Both the position numbers and the translations under genes were made by a program. This document shows positions 10,601 to 21,013 of a stretch of DNA of 64,000 nucleotides, piece by piece. Positions within the stretch are counted from its first letter, which is position 1. Each line of letters starts with the position of its first letter. Location: NCBI RefSeq assembly GCF_010731615.1, contig NZ_AP022618.1, forward strand, positions 2,542,001-2,606,000, given 5' to 3'. Source of the DNA: Mycolicibacterium insubricum (GTDB lineage: Bacteria > Actinomycetota > Actinomycetes > Mycobacteriales > Mycobacteriaceae). The notes under the pieces are model-generated. The model saw only the letters and a list, made by a program, of their open reading frames with translations, made no database searches and was not told where the DNA came from.

Positions 10601-13600
10601 TCCGGGGCCCGACTAGCTCCGGCATCGCAGGAGCGTCCCGGTCGCCGCGACATCACGGTGCTGCGCGATACGCACCCCCAGCACATGGGCGGGGACGAAC
10701 TGCGGGCCTGGTTCGCCGAGCGCGGGATCGACTACGGCCCGGCGTTCACCGGACTGACCGCCGCCTATACCGGCGGCGGACCGACCGTCCTCGCCGAGGT
10801 CAGCCTGCCCGTCAAGCTGCGATCGGCCCAGCGCGGCTACCTTATCCACCCCGCCTTGCTGGATGCCTGCTTCCAAGCCGCCGGCGCACACCCCGATCTG
10901 CAGGCCGACCTCACCGGGATGCTCGCGCTGCCACTGGGTGTGGCGCGGCTGCAGGTGCACGCCGACCCCCGGGCGGCCCGCTACTGCCTGCTCCGGATCA
11001 ACCGGATAGACCTGACCGAGATCGACGCCGATATCGAGGTCCTCGACGAATCCGGTGCGGTGCTGGTCACCGTCACCGGTCTGCGCCTGGGTACCGGGCT
11101 GTCCCTGGGGTCGCGCAGGGCCCGCATCCTGGACGATCGCCTGCTGACCATCGATTGGGCCGCCGCACCGAATCCGACGCCATCGGCGGGCCAGGCCGGC
11201 CGCTGGCTGCTGATCGCTGCAACCCCGGGAACTGCCGGGCGGCTGGACACATTGGCCGCAGCGCTCCGCGACCACGGTGCGGCCGTCGAGACGCTGGCCC
11301 TTGCACCCGATACCGCCTGCGCGACGGACATGGCGGCACTCACCGAACTGCTGGCCCGCGAACGCTTCGCCGGGATCGTGATCCGCACGGCACCGACAGC
11401 CGACCGCGACACACCGGTAGCCGGCCTAGACCAGGTCGGCCGGTTGGTACCGGTACTGGCGGCCGTCGCCCAAACCCCCGGCGAGCACGGTGTTTTCCTG
11501 GTCACCGAGAACGCCCAGCAGGTACTGCCCGACGAGCCGATCGATCTGTCGCAGGGCGGGCTGCGCGGCTTGGTCCGGGTATTCGCCATGGAACAGCCCG
11601 GCACCGCGACCGTCCAGATCGACCTCGACACCGACTCCGACGCGTCGGATGTCGCCGCGCAGTTGCTGTCCGGCGCCGCCGAGGATGAAAGTGCCTGGCG
11701 CGCCGGCCACTGGTACGTGGCACGACTGCGGCCGACGCCGTTGCGACCCGACGAACGACGGAGCGTGCGCGCCGATCACGCAAGCGACGGGTTGCGCGTC
11801 GAGATCCGCACGCCGGGCGACCTGGAATCGGTCGAGCTGGTGGCCGTTGACCGGCATCCACCGGGACCCGGCCAGATCGAGGTCGCCGTCGCCGCATCGG
11901 CCCTCAACTTTGCCGACGTGCTCGTCGCACATGGCCGCTACCCGAGCTTCGAGGGACGACTTCCGCAGTTCGGGGCGGACTTCGCCGGAGTGGTGACGGC
12001 CGTCGGAGCGGGCGTCGTCGAACACCGCGTCGGCGATCGGGTCGCCGGAATCACCGGCCAGGGCGCGTGGGCGAGCTATCTGACCTGCGATGCGAGCCTC
12101 GCCGTACGCCTCGACGATTCGATCACCGACGGTGTCGCGGCTGCCGTACCCAGCGCCCACGCCACCGCCTGGTACTGCCTGCACGAACTCGCGCGGATCC
12201 GCCGGGGCGACAAGGTGCTCATCCACTCCGCCACCGGCGGCGTCGGCCAGGCCGCCGTCGCCATCGCGCGCGCTGCCGGCGCCGATATCTTCGCCACGGC
12301 CGGCAGCCCGGCGCGTCGTGATCTCCTGCGGCAGTGGGGAATCGACCACGTCTACGATTCCCGTAGCACGGCCTTCGCCGACGAGATCCGGGCCGACACG
12401 GCCGGTTACGGCGTGGACATCGTGCTCAACTCATTGCCCGGTGCGGCGCAACGCGCCGGTCTGGAGCTGTTGTCGTTCGGCGGCCGGTTCCTGGAAATCG
12501 GCAAGCGTGACATCTACGGGGACACCCGCTTGGGATTGCTGCCGTTCCGGCGCAACCTGTCGTTCCACGCCGTCGACCTCGCCCTGCTCACCCTCACCGA
12601 ACCGGATGCCGTGGCCCGAGTGTTGACCTGCGTGTATCGCGCCATCGCCGACGGCGTGCTGCCGGCACCGGCCACCACCGAATATCCACTGTCGGAAGCG
12701 GCGACCGCACTGCGGACCATGGCCGCGGCCGGCCACACGGGCAAGCTGGTCCTCGTCGTGCCCCGCACGGGCGCCAGCGAGGTGGTACTTCCCCCCGAGC
12801 AGGTTCCGGTCTACCGGCCCGACGGTGCGTACCTGATCACCGGTGGTCTGGGCGGGCTCGGGCTGCACCTGGCTCAGCGTCTCGCGCAGGCGGGCTGTGG
12901 ACGTATCGTGCTGAACGGCCGATCGGCGCCGACCGCCGAGGCGTCGGCCGTGCTGGCCGATATCGGCGCCACGGGCACCGAGATCGTGGTCGTCCGTGGC
13001 GATATCGCCGCCGAAGGCACCGCCGCGTGGCTGGTCGAGGCGGCGATGGCCACCGGATTGCCGGTGCGCGGCGTTCTGCACGCGGCAGCGGTCATCGAAG
13101 ACGCGACCGTACCCAACATCACCGACGAGTTGCTGAAACGGGACTGGGGCGCCAAGGTTCACGGCGCCTGGCACCTGCAGCAAGCCACCGCGGACTCGCC
13201 GCTGGATTGGTTCTGCGTGTTTTCCTCGGCGGCCGCGATGGTTGGGTCCCCCGGACAGGGCGGGTACGCGGCCGCCAACAGCTGGCTGGATTCCTTCACC
13301 CGCTGGCGTCGCACGCAGGGGCTGCCGGCAACGGCCATCGCCTGGGGTGCCTGGGCGCAGATCGGACGCGGTCAGGCTCTGGCCGGGACAGTCACCGACA
13401 TGGCCATCGCGCCCGACGACGGCGCACATGCCTTCGAAGCGGTGATCCGCTCTGATCGGGCATACACGGGTTACGCGCCGATCGCGGGAACGTCGTGGGT
13501 CCGGGCATTCGCCCGGTCCAGCAAGTTCGCCGAGGCGTTCGCCGCGCTCGGCGCAGGCACCCCCGGGACCAGCGCTCTGCGGGCGGAATTGCGTGAGTTG

Positions 13601-13873
13601 CCGCCGCACGAATGGCCGGCCCGGCTGCGCCGATTGGTCACCGAACAGATTGGGCTCATTCTGCGTCGCAGCGTCGAGCCGGACCGTCCGTTGACCGAAT
13701 GCGGTCTGGATTCACTGGGCAGCCTGGAGATCCGTACCCGCATCGAGAAGGAAACCGGTGTAAGGGTGGGTGGCACGGCGATCACCACCGTGCGCGAACT
13801 CGCAGACCACCTCGCCGGTGCGATCGCCGCCCAGGACGACGCCGCGACATCGGGACCGGCATGGTCGCGATAA
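7610..13873 (+). CDS. pks: Reducing type I polyketide synthase, Mas/Pks2 type (KS-AT-DH-ER-KR-ACP)
   Basis: About 2087 residues with all domains of a mycocerosic-acid-synthase-like iterative PKS. KS has active Cys178 in [10 protein letters not shown] has GHSMGE near residue 616, with the VASH motif near 720 that marks methylmalonyl-CoA selection. The DH region has [11 protein letters not shown] has [13 protein letters not shown] near 1535. KR has [14 protein letters not shown] near 1743 and [11 protein letters not shown]. The C-terminal ACP has its phosphopantetheine Ser in GLDSLGS. There is no thioesterase, so release needs a PapA partner. It most resembles M. tuberculosis Pks2, which makes phthioceranic chains. 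Start choice: ATG 7610 is preceded by GAGGAG and opens the KS domain ([16 protein letters not shown]). An in-frame ATG at 7493 would add 39 unrelated residues and lacks a ribosome-binding site. The gene overlaps papA by 13 bases. Confidence 0.93.
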   Translation: MSASSYTPVAVIGMACRLPGGIDSPDSLWTALLGAEDLVSTVPPGRWDADDYYDPQPGVPGRSVSKWGGFIDDVAGFDAEFFGIGGAEATAIDPQHRVLLETAWEAVEHAGIDPKSLAGTRTGVFVGMTHGDYQLLAADANVIEGPYGFTGTNYSLASGRIAYALGACGPAYTVDAACSSGLLAVHLACRSLDDGESDTALAGGVSLLLDPRKMVSGSAQGMLSATGRCRAFDVAADGFVSAEGSAVLMLKRLADARRDGDRVLAVIRGTAANQDGHTVNIATPSMSAQRAVYTTALTAADVDPCSVGMVEAHGTGTPVGDPIEYESLAGVYGTAGPCALGSVKTNVGHSQSAAGAVSLIKAVLSVSHGIVPANLHFSGLPEKLQSIPTGLFVPQQTTDWPVTGDGPRRAAVSAYGLSGTNVHAVIEQAHDEIPQPAPGADTAPALFTVSASSEEELRRSAIRLAQWVSGPFEDTGAGLGDLAYTLARRRGHRRHRVAVTARDSAELGTALHDAGALAHPAAVGNDDRGPVWVFSGHGSQWPAMGAGLLRTEPEFASAIAELEPLMVAEAGFSITELLTDPAPVTAMDRVQPAVFAVQIGLAATLRGHGVHPAAVIGHSMGEVAAAVVAGGLSLRDGVAVICRRSALMASIAGSGAMASVELPAAQVLSELAGRGIGDVTLAVVAAPGSTVVGGNRDSIRQLLADWAARDIAAAEVAVEVASHSPEVAPILDDLIEALTDLNPGEPHCDYYSSTLYDPRDRADWDAYYWADNLRHTVRFAAAVQAALEDGHRVFAELSPHPLLTHAVDQTARDQDTSVATVAAMRRDQDGAGGLLPVVGALYAAGAAVDFGAILPDGSMVDAPLPSWTHQHLMVDRDEAGPTGPTVAAHPLLGAHVRLAEEPERHVWQADLGTDVQPWLADHRVHTAAALPAAAYCEMALSAASAVHGPGAIATDITFEQLLLLDPSTTVSSTASVAVGGGSAFVVETGGDGGAVRRSGARLAPASQERPGRRDITVLRDTHPQHMGGDELRAWFAERGIDYGPAFTGLTAAYTGGGPTVLAEVSLPVKLRSAQRGYLIHPALLDACFQAAGAHPDLQADLTGMLALPLGVARLQVHADPRAARYCLLRINRIDLTEIDADIEVLDESGAVLVTVTGLRLGTGLSLGSRRARILDDRLLTIDWAAAPNPTPSAGQAGRWLLIAATPGTAGRLDTLAAALRDHGAAVETLALAPDTACATDMAALTELLARERFAGIVIRTAPTADRDTPVAGLDQVGRLVPVLAAVAQTPGEHGVFLVTENAQQVLPDEPIDLSQGGLRGLVRVFAMEQPGTATVQIDLDTDSDASDVAAQLLSGAAEDESAWRAGHWYVARLRPTPLRPDERRSVRADHASDGLRVEIRTPGDLESVELVAVDRHPPGPGQIEVAVAASALNFADVLVAHGRYPSFEGRLPQFGADFAGVVTAVGAGVVEHRVGDRVAGITGQGAWASYLTCDASLAVRLDDSITDGVAAAVPSAHATAWYCLHELARIRRGDKVLIHSATGGVGQAAVAIARAAGADIFATAGSPARRDLLRQWGIDHVYDSRSTAFADEIRADTAGYGVDIVLNSLPGAAQRAGLELLSFGGRFLEIGKRDIYGDTRLGLLPFRRNLSFHAVDLALLTLTEPDAVARVLTCVYRAIADGVLPAPATTEYPLSEAATALRTMAAAGHTGKLVLVVPRTGASEVVLPPEQVPVYRPDGAYLITGGLGGLGLHLAQRLAQAGCGRIVLNGRSAPTAEASAVLADIGATGTEIVVVRGDIAAEGTAAWLVEAAMATGLPVRGVLHAAAVIEDATVPNITDELLKRDWGAKVHGAWHLQQATADSPLDWFCVFSSAAAMVGSPGQGGYAAANSWLDSFTRWRRTQGLPATAIAWGAWAQIGRGQALAGTVTDMAIAPDDGAHAFEAVIRSDRAYTGYAPIAGTSWVRAFARSSKFAEAFAALGAGTPGTSALRAELRELPPHEWPARLRRLVTEQIGLILRRSVEPDRPLTECGLDSLGSLEIRTRIEKETGVRVGGTAITTVRELADHLAGAIAAQDDAATSGPAWSR

Positions 13874-15333
13874 CGGCAATCGGGGACTGGAACGGCGAGC
13901 CGGGGGAGTTGACCTCCTGGCATCCTTCGCCGGCCAGCCGGGCCCGATTGGCGTCGGCGCCGGTGAGTCCCATCCCGGTCAGCTATCAGCAGGAACAGCA
14001 TCTGCGCGCGTTCCGTTCGCACACCGCTCGCGGCACCGAGATGGCCAGGTTGAACATCCCGGCCTGGGATATGCCCGGTCGCTGCGACGTGCGGGCGATG
14101 TCCCACGTGATCAACGCCTACCTGCGCCGGCACGACACCTACCACAGCTGGTTCGAGTTCGGCGCCGACGACTCCGTGGTACGTCGGACCGCGCGCAGCC
14201 CCCGCGACATCACACTGGTGCCGGTGGCTCACGGTGAGCTGACGGCGGCACGGTGGCGCGAACACGTGCTGTCCACGCCGGGCCCGCTGCAGTGGGACTG
14301 TTTCGGATTCGGGGTCATTCAGCGCAAAGACCATTTCACGTTTTACCTCGCCATCGACCACGTGCACACCGATGCGATGTTCATGGGTCTGGTACTTACC
14401 GAGATTCACCTCATGTACACCGCACTGGTCGGTGGACGACCGCCGATTCCGCTGACCCCCGCCGGCAGCTACCACGACTACTGCCTTCGGCAGCGCGCCT
14501 ATACCGAATCGCTGAGCCTGCAATCACCGGAGGTTGTCGAGTGGATCCGATTCGCGCAGGGCAACGACGATGTGCTGCCGCACTTCCCGCTGCCATTGGG
14601 GTCAACCGACCACGCCTGGGGAGGTGACCTGATCACCGTCGACCTGCTCGACGCGGACCAGGGAGCCCGGTTCGAATCGGCGTGTGTCCGGGCCGGCAGC
14701 AGATTCTTCGCCGGGGTGCTCGCCTGTGCAGCTCTCGCCGAGACCGAACTCACGGGACGACGAAAGTATTTCGCGATCACACCGACGACGACCCGGCGGT
14801 CCGCCGAGGAGTTCATGACTACCGGCTGGTTCACCGGACTGGTGCCGGTCACGGTCGAGGTGACACCGGACTCGTTTGCCGACACCGCCCGATCCGCACA
14901 GCATTCCTTCGACGCCAACGTCGCGCTGGCCGATGTACCCGTCGAGCGGGTACTCGAACTGGCTGCGCCACTGGGCATCACCGCGCCCGCGCCGGGAGTG
15001 ACCATGGTGTCCTTCCTCGACGCGGGGCTGCCGCCGCTCTCACCGGAAATCATCGACGCATGGGAAGGTATGAACGGAAAGCTGTTCTTCGACAACCGAT
15101 CCGCATACCAGGTAGGCGTCTGGGTGAACCGGACCGCGCGGCGAACCACCGTTACCGTGGCGTTCCCGGACAATCCGGTCGCCCGAGCCTCGGTGACCCG
15201 CTACCTGGAGGTGCTGGTGCGGGAGTATCGCGACACCGCCAGCGGCGAGGGATACGGCAACGGCCCGTCGCGGGCGGTTCGGGTCCGGGCACACCGACCC
15301 GGGATACGTGCCGAAGCGCCGGTTGGCGGCTGA
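13861..15333 (+). CDS. papA: PapA-family polyketide-associated acyltransferase (PapA1-like)
   Basis: A 490-residue member of the condensation/acyltransferase fold that moves a PKS-made chain from the ACP to an alcohol acceptor, usually a trehalose hydroxyl in this subfamily. It resembles PapA1 throughout: an N-terminal [18 protein letters not shown], then [21 protein letters not shown], then [23 protein letters not shown]. The catalytic HxxxDG motif reads HVHTDA at residues 167-172. The base His and the Asp are kept, but the Gly is Ala. The C-terminal half has [13 protein letters not shown] and [13 protein letters not shown]. The start ATG 13861 overlaps the PKS stop by 13 bases, so the two are translationally coupled. 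The acceptor is inferred from family, not shown. Confidence 0.88.
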   Translation: MVAITAIGDWNGEPGELTSWHPSPASRARLASAPVSPIPVSYQQEQHLRAFRSHTARGTEMARLNIPAWDMPGRCDVRAMSHVINAYLRRHDTYHSWFEFGADDSVVRRTARSPRDITLVPVAHGELTAARWREHVLSTPGPLQWDCFGFGVIQRKDHFTFYLAIDHVHTDAMFMGLVLTEIHLMYTALVGGRPPIPLTPAGSYHDYCLRQRAYTESLSLQSPEVVEWIRFAQGNDDVLPHFPLPLGSTDHAWGGDLITVDLLDADQGARFESACVRAGSRFFAGVLACAALAETELTGRRKYFAITPTTTRRSAEEFMTTGWFTGLVPVTVEVTPDSFADTARSAQHSFDANVALADVPVERVLELAAPLGITAPAPGVTMVSFLDAGLPPLSPEIIDAWEGMNGKLFFDNRSAYQVGVWVNRTARRTTVTVAFPDNPVARASVTRYLEVLVREYRDTASGEGYGNGPSRAVRVRAHRPGIRAEAPVGG

Positions 15334-15336
15334 CCG

Positions 15337-16695
15337 ATGGCCGCACCGGCGCACCCGGATCTGCTCGACTATCTCGACCAGGCGATGTTCCTCGGACTGC
15401 GGGCGACCGGTCAGGCCGCGGTCATGCAGTGCATCTGGATCTACCAACGCGCGGTAGATCTGGACGGCGTACACCGATTCCACCGCAACTTCGGACGGGG
15501 ACTGGCCGGGCGTCGGATCGAACCCTCGCCACTGCCGTTCGGCCGGCACCGTTGGGCCTCCGGCGCTCCGGGTGCGTTGGATGTCGGCACCGACCCCATC
15601 CCGCGCTCCGATGTCGCGGACTGGCTGGATCACCGTGCCCGATTGCCGATCGACCCGCAGTGGGGCCCGGGTTGGCACCTGGCGGTGCAACCGCTGACCG
15701 ACGGTGGCACCGTCATCAGCCTGGTCGGCTCGCACTGCCTGGCCGACGGAGGCGGGGGAGTTCTGGAGATCCTCAACGCGGTCAACGGCACACCCCGCAC
15801 CCTCGGGCACCAGCCGGTCGGGGCCCGAACCCGCCGCCGGGCACTGGCCGCCGATGCCCGCCAGCTGGTGCGCGATCTGCCCACCGCCGGACGGGCTCTG
15901 CGCCAAGCCCTCCGAACCGTGGCCCGCGACAATGAGCGCCGAAGGCGTCCAATCCGGTCCGCGGAACCCCGCCGTCGCGACGCCGTCCCCACCGATCACG
16001 GCAACGTCGTTGTCGCATCGGTCACCTGCATCGTGGCAGCAGACCGATGGCGCAGCCGCGCCGAGTCGCTGGGCGGAAACTCGCACTCGCTGCTGGCCGG
16101 ATTCACCGCCCGGCTCGGCCACCGGATGGGCAGAGGTACCGGACCGGACGGCACCGTCGCCCTGATCGTCCCGATCAACGACCGCCGCAGCCTCGACGAC
16201 ACCAGGGCCAATGCGGTACGGCTCGGCGACGTCCGGATCGACCCGCGACGGGTTACCACCGACCTGAGCGTCGCGCGCGCCGACATCCGAGAAGCGCTGG
16301 ACCGGCTCGACCGGGCACCGGACCCGACACTGCACCTGCTGCCGCTGATTCCGTACGTGCCCAAGCGGGCCGTCGGGCGGCTGGCCGAAACGGCGTTCGG
16401 GTTCGCCGACCAGCCCGCCTCCTGCTCCAACATGGGCGTCCTCCCTGCCGAGGTCGCCCGCCTCGACGGCGCCGATGCGGACTACGTCGCGATGCGCGGG
16501 ATCGACCGCCATATCACCCGGTCGGTACTCGAACAGCGCAGCGGCCTGCTGACCGTGGTCGGTGCGCAGGTGGGCGCGCACCTGTCCATCGCGGTGGTGG
16601 GCTACCAACCCGGTGCGGTCAACACCCGGGCCTGGCTGGCAGATCTGGTGGCCGCAACGTTGTCGGATTTCGCGCTCGACGGCGTCGGCATCTGA
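15337..16695 (+). CDS. Condensation-type acyltransferase-like protein, copy 1
   Basis: A 452-residue protein I cannot assign to a characterised enzyme. It has an HxxxDG motif (HCLADG, residues 133-138) after a GTVISLVG strand and a later SCSNMG segment, consistent with the chloramphenicol-acetyltransferase/condensation/WS-DGAT fold. It is clearly related to the next gene. The block around residues 48-73 (FHRNFGRGLAGRRIE, then SPLPFGRHRW) is nearly identical in both, as are DTRANAVR and a VGYQPG..NTR end. No signal peptide or membrane span is seen. It starts three bases after papA and its stop overlaps the next ATG (TGATG). Context suggests an acyl transfer step in making the lipid of this locus; the acceptor is unknown. 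Confidence 0.75.
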   Translation: MAAPAHPDLLDYLDQAMFLGLRATGQAAVMQCIWIYQRAVDLDGVHRFHRNFGRGLAGRRIEPSPLPFGRHRWASGAPGALDVGTDPIPRSDVADWLDHRARLPIDPQWGPGWHLAVQPLTDGGTVISLVGSHCLADGGGGVLEILNAVNGTPRTLGHQPVGARTRRRALAADARQLVRDLPTAGRALRQALRTVARDNERRRRPIRSAEPRRRDAVPTDHGNVVVASVTCIVAADRWRSRAESLGGNSHSLLAGFTARLGHRMGRGTGPDGTVALIVPINDRRSLDDTRANAVRLGDVRIDPRRVTTDLSVARADIREALDRLDRAPDPTLHLLPLIPYVPKRAVGRLAETAFGFADQPASCSNMGVLPAEVARLDGADADYVAMRGIDRHITRSVLEQRSGLLTVVGAQVGAHLSIAVVGYQPGAVNTRAWLADLVAATLSDFALDGVGI

Positions 16696-18005
16696 TGTCG
16701 GTCCGTCTCGGCTATCTCGATCAGGCCGCGCACCTGTCGATGCGAGCCACCGGGCGGCGGCAGCTGGTCCAGCTCGGGTGGTTGTATCGACGGCCGGTGG
16801 ACCCCGAGGGAATCGCCCGATTCCATCGCAACTTCGGCCGTGGCCTGGCGGGCCGCCGCATCGAGCGCTCACCGCTGCCGTTCGGCCGGCACCGCTGGGT
16901 CGCCGCTCCCGATCCCGCTCCGCTGAAGTTCAGCGAAATTGTCAGGCCCGGTGAGGAACTCGGCGACTGGTTCGACGAACGGTCGCAGATCCCGGTCGAT
17001 CCCGAGCACGGTCCGGGCTGGCACATGGCGGTGCAACCGTTCAGTGCCGGCGCAACGGCCGTCACCGTCGTCGGATCGCATTGCCTGCTCGACGGGGTGG
17101 CGGTGTTGACGGCCGCCGCGCACGCCGCTGACGACCGCGCCGAACCCATGGACTGGCCGCCGCCGCGTTCCCGGTCACCGGTGCGCGCGGTGCTGGCCGA
17201 TCTGGCCCAGACCTGCCGCGACATCCCGGATCTGGTGGCTGCCGCGCGTGCCGGCCTGCGCGGTATCGGCGGCGAACCGGGAGACAGAACCGGGGTGGTC
17301 GTCGAGGCGGCCGACGGTGACCGGCTGGTCCGGGTGCCCGCCCTCAACGTGTTTGTCAGCGCCCGGGCCTGGGACGAGGTCGCTGCTCGATTCGGTGGCA
17401 ACGGTTACAGCCTGCTCGCCGGGCTGGCCGCCGAGTTGGGGCGCCGGATGCGCCGCTGCGGCGACGGCCGGGCCGCCGAGTTGCTCATCGCGCTCAGCGA
17501 GCGAACCGTCGGCGACACCCGCGCCAACGCGCTGCGGATGGCCACCGTGCGGGTCGACCCCGCCACAGTCACCACCGATCTGACTGCGACGCGCACTGCG
17601 ATCCGCGCCGCTGTGGCGGACGCGCGCACCACCGGCGACGGCATGTTCGCGATGCTGCCGCTGGCCCCCTTCGTCCCGCTGCGGGTGGCCCGGCGGCTGG
17701 GTGCCGCCATGTTCGGAAGTCAGCCGATATCGTGCTCCAACCTCGGCGAACTGGACCCGGCGGTGTGTCGCCCGGACGGCACCCCCGCCGACAGTCTCTT
17801 CCTTCGCCCGGTGGACCAGAACGTCCGCGAGCACGAAATCACCACCGGCGGAGGACAACTCGTCGTCGTCGCCGGGCGTGTCGGCGGCGTGGTGACGATC
17901 GGTATCGTCGGCTACACACCGGGCGGGGACAACACCCGGGCCGGTCTGCGGGCATTGGTCGACGCCGCGCTCGGCGCGTTCGGCCTGATCGGTGAGTTCG
18001 TTTGA
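16695..18005 (+). CDS. Condensation-type acyltransferase-like protein, copy 2
   Basis: A 436-residue paralog of the preceding gene. It keeps the HxxxDG motif (HCLLDG, residues 129-134), the FHRNFGRGLAGRRIE..SPLPFGRHRW block (43-68), the DTRANALR motif, SCSNLG and the VGYTPG..NTR C-terminus. The middle part (about 140-200) is divergent between copies. The start ATG 16695 overlaps the stop of copy 1 by one base, and its own stop overlaps the mmpL start, so it is translated in series. The tandem copies suggest an old duplication followed by specialisation, for example two acyl groups or two positions on one acceptor. An alternative is that one copy is a non-catalytic partner. The specific function is unknown. 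Confidence 0.75.
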   Translation: MSVRLGYLDQAAHLSMRATGRRQLVQLGWLYRRPVDPEGIARFHRNFGRGLAGRRIERSPLPFGRHRWVAAPDPAPLKFSEIVRPGEELGDWFDERSQIPVDPEHGPGWHMAVQPFSAGATAVTVVGSHCLLDGVAVLTAAAHAADDRAEPMDWPPPRSRSPVRAVLADLAQTCRDIPDLVAAARAGLRGIGGEPGDRTGVVVEAADGDRLVRVPALNVFVSARAWDEVAARFGGNGYSLLAGLAAELGRRMRRCGDGRAAELLIALSERTVGDTRANALRMATVRVDPATVTTDLTATRTAIRAAVADARTTGDGMFAMLPLAPFVPLRVARRLGAAMFGSQPISCSNLGELDPAVCRPDGTPADSLFLRPVDQNVREHEITTGGGQLVVVAGRVGGVVTIGIVGYTPGGDNTRAGLRALVDAALGAFGLIGEFV

Positions 18006-21000
18006 CCCAGTCGCACCCCGGACGGGTGCTGCCGGCCATCGGCCGGCTGGTGGTTGCGCACCCGGTGCTGGTGATCCTGGCGTGGGTCGCGACAGCGGTG
18101 GTCCTGACACTGACCATCCCGCCCCTGGCGGTGGTGGCGCAACGCAACCCACCACCGCTGCTACCCGCCGACGCCCCGGTACTGATGGCCGGCAACGCCA
18201 TGCAATCCGCATTCGGGGAGGCCGGCTCCGGCAACGTCGCCGTGGTGGTGCTGCACGACGGCCACGGTCTGAGTCCCGGTGACGAATCTGTCTACCGGGA
18301 TCTGGTCGCCCGCTTGCGCGCCGACACCGACGACGTCGAATCGATCCAGGACTTCGTCGCCATCCCCGAGCTGCGCGAGGTGATGACCAGCAAGGACCAA
18401 CAGGCCTGGACCTTGCCGATCAGTCTCACCGGGACCATGGGTACACCGGGCGGCCAGGCGGCGTTCCGGGGCGCCATGCGCATCGTCGAGGAGGCGACCG
18501 CGCACACGGCGCTCACCGCCGATGTCGTCGGGCCGGCCGCCACACTGGAAGACGTCAACGACATCGGTGCCGGCGATCAGCACCTCATCGAGATCGCCAC
18601 CGTTGTCCTGGTGCTCACCATCTTGATCCTGGTGTATCGCAACGTCGCTGCCATGCTGATGCCGCTGCTGACCATCGGAGTGTCACTGGTGGTCGCACAG
18701 CAGGTGGTGGCCGGACTGGGCCTGCTCGGGTTGGGTCTGGGACCCCAGACGCTCATGCTGATGACCGGAATGATGATGGGAGCCGGGGTCGATTACGCGG
18801 TATTCCTGTTCAGCCGCTATCAGGAGTTGCTGCGCGCCGGTCAGCGATCCGACGACGCCCTGGTCGCCGCGCTGCAGACGATCGGGGAAGTGATCACCGG
18901 TTCGGCCGGAACAGTCGCGCTGACCTTCGTCGGTTTGGGGCTGGCCACCCTGGGGGTATTCGCGACCGTCGGACCCGCTCTCACCGTCACCATCGCCACC
19001 GGTTTCCTCGCCTCGATGACATTGCTGCCGGCTCAGATCGTGATCGCCGGCCGGCGGGGCTGGATCGCACCGCGCCGGGACCTCACCGGTCGACTCTGGC
19101 GGCGCACCGGCGTGGCTGTGGTCCGCCGGCCCGGCCGTTACCTGGCCGTCAGCCTGGCGGCACTGCTCGGGCTGGCTGCCTGCACCGGATTTGCCAAGTT
19201 CAACTTCGACGACCGGATCACCTTGCCGGCCGAAGCGGCGAGTAACCGTGGCTACGACGCGATGACCGCGCACTTCCCGATCAGCACCACCCTGCAGCAA
19301 TTCGTCGTCATCCACGCCCCGGATCAGGATCTGCGGAGTCCACGGGCCCTCGGCGACCTCGAGCAACTCGCCGCGCGGGTAGCCCAACTACCAGGTATCG
19401 ACGCCGTTCGTGGCTTGACCCGGCCCACCGGCGAAACTCTGGAGCAAAGCCGCGCGACCTACCAGGCCGGTGAGGTCGGTGGAAAGCTGCGTGACGCTTC
19501 GTCGCAGATTGCCCGGAACGACGGAAATCTCAGCCAGCTCAGCGACGGGGCCGACAAACTCGCTGAGGTGCTCGGTCAGGTCCGCGACCAGGTCAGCGGA
19601 TCGCTGGGCAGTATTCGCATTCTGCTCGGCGCCCTCACCGAGTTGCAGACGAAGGTGGGCGGCGGCCTCACGCTGGCCGAAATCGACCGCACCGCCACGC
19701 TCGTCGACAATATGCAGACGATGGGCGGCGCCCTTGATCAAAGCATCGAGCGGATGAGCCGGTTGCACACCTGGGCCGCACCGATGGTTACCGCGCTCAA
19801 CGCCAGCCCCGTCTGTGACGCGGACCCCGGGTGTGTGGCCGGCCGTGCCGATCTGACTCAACTGGCCGAATCCGGCGACAATCCGCCGATGCAGGCGCTG
19901 AAGGCCCTGGTGCAACAGCTCAAGAATACGAAATCCTCTACAACTCTTGGGGATTCGGTACGCAAACTGGGCCGCAGCCTGGCAACGGTGTCCGCCTCGG
20001 CCCGAAGTCTGGGTCTCGGCGGCGCCGGAGGCACCCAGAACAAACTCGTCGAGGCGCTCAACGGGGCCGGGACACTGGCCGAGTCCAGTCGAAAGCTCGC
20101 CGACGGCGTGCAGCTACTGGTCGACCGGACCAGGGAAGTCGGCGGTGGTCTGGATCAGGCGTCGCAGTTTCTGCTGGCGATGAAACGCGACGCCGCGACC
20201 CCGTCGATGGCTGGCTTCTACATTCCGCCCGAGGTACTGAGCCACTCGGAGTTCGAGAAGGCCGCCAAGCTGTTCGTATCCGCCGACGGGCACACGGTGC
20301 GCTATCTGGTGCAGACAGCGCTGAACCCGTTCGGTACCGAGGCGATGGACCAGGTGGATCAGATCATCGGGGCCGCGCGCAGCGCACTGCCCAACACCAC
20401 CCTGGCGGGCGCCGAAATCTCGATGGTCGGGTTCTCCGCGGTGAACCATGACATCCGCGACTACTACACCAGCGACCTGCGGTTCATCGTGGTGTTGACC
20501 CTCGTGGTGGTGTTTCTGATCCTGGCGCTGTTACTCCGGGCCGTCGTTGCCCCGCTGTATCTGGTGGCCTCGGTGGTGCTGTCCTACGCCTCGGCGCTGG
20601 GCATCGGAGTCGCGGTCTTCCAGTTCGGGCTGGGACAGCACCTGCACTGGAGTGTGCCCGCAATGGCGTTTCTGGTACTGGTGGCGGTCGGCGCCGACTA
20701 CAACCTGCTGCTGATTTCCCGTATTCGCCAGGAATCCGGGCGGGGGGTACGCACCGGCACCATTCGCACGGTGGCGGCCACCGGCGGTGTGATCACCTCT
20801 GCCGGTCTGATATTCGCTGCCTCCATGCTGGCACTGACGGTATCCAGCATCAGCACCGTGGTCCAGATGGGTTTCGTGATCGGTGTCGGCCTGCTGCTGG
20901 ACACATTCCTGGTGCGGACCGTCACCGTGCCAGCGCTGTGCGTGTTGGTCGGCGATGCCAACTGGTGGCCGTCGGGGCGCTACCGTACCCGCTCGAAGGC

Positions 21001-21013
21001 GCCGCTGACGTAA
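18002..21013 (+). CDS. mmpL: MmpL-family (RND) lipid transporter
   Basis: A 1003-residue RND-type inner-membrane transporter of the MmpL8/MmpL10/MmpL12 lipid-export kind. A first span lies near residues 20-45, followed by a periplasmic loop (about 46-185). A first block of spans carries the motif GAGVDYAVFLFSRY. A long second periplasmic domain (about 395-815) is rich in helical repeats such as ARSLGLGGAGG. A second block of spans carries VAVGADYNLLLISRIRQE. The paired Asp-Tyr motifs are the proton-relay residues of the family. The proposed TTG start at 18002 overlaps the upstream stop by four bases (TTGA); a GTG at 18026 is an alternative. It is the last gene of the PKS operon and overlaps the end of the facing fadD by 34 bases. 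It presumably exports the finished or nearly finished lipid. Confidence 0.93.
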   Translation: MTQSHPGRVLPAIGRLVVAHPVLVILAWVATAVVLTLTIPPLAVVAQRNPPPLLPADAPVLMAGNAMQSAFGEAGSGNVAVVVLHDGHGLSPGDESVYRDLVARLRADTDDVESIQDFVAIPELREVMTSKDQQAWTLPISLTGTMGTPGGQAAFRGAMRIVEEATAHTALTADVVGPAATLEDVNDIGAGDQHLIEIATVVLVLTILILVYRNVAAMLMPLLTIGVSLVVAQQVVAGLGLLGLGLGPQTLMLMTGMMMGAGVDYAVFLFSRYQELLRAGQRSDDALVAALQTIGEVITGSAGTVALTFVGLGLATLGVFATVGPALTVTIATGFLASMTLLPAQIVIAGRRGWIAPRRDLTGRLWRRTGVAVVRRPGRYLAVSLAALLGLAACTGFAKFNFDDRITLPAEAASNRGYDAMTAHFPISTTLQQFVVIHAPDQDLRSPRALGDLEQLAARVAQLPGIDAVRGLTRPTGETLEQSRATYQAGEVGGKLRDASSQIARNDGNLSQLSDGADKLAEVLGQVRDQVSGSLGSIRILLGALTELQTKVGGGLTLAEIDRTATLVDNMQTMGGALDQSIERMSRLHTWAAPMVTALNASPVCDADPGCVAGRADLTQLAESGDNPPMQALKALVQQLKNTKSSTTLGDSVRKLGRSLATVSASARSLGLGGAGGTQNKLVEALNGAGTLAESSRKLADGVQLLVDRTREVGGGLDQASQFLLAMKRDAATPSMAGFYIPPEVLSHSEFEKAAKLFVSADGHTVRYLVQTALNPFGTEAMDQVDQIIGAARSALPNTTLAGAEISMVGFSAVNHDIRDYYTSDLRFIVVLTLVVVFLILALLLRAVVAPLYLVASVVLSYASALGIGVAVFQFGLGQHLHWSVPAMAFLVLVAVGADYNLLLISRIRQESGRGVRTGTIRTVAATGGVITSAGLIFAASMLALTVSSISTVVQMGFVIGVGLLLDTFLVRTVTVPALCVLVGDANWWPSGRYRTRSKAPLT

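Noticed and set aside
16047..16694. An upstream in-frame extension of condensation-like copy 2 back to 16047.
   Set aside because: It would run through copy 1 in another frame; the extra part is Arg/Pro-rich and the family N-terminus begins at 16695, which overlaps the copy 1 stop as TGATG.
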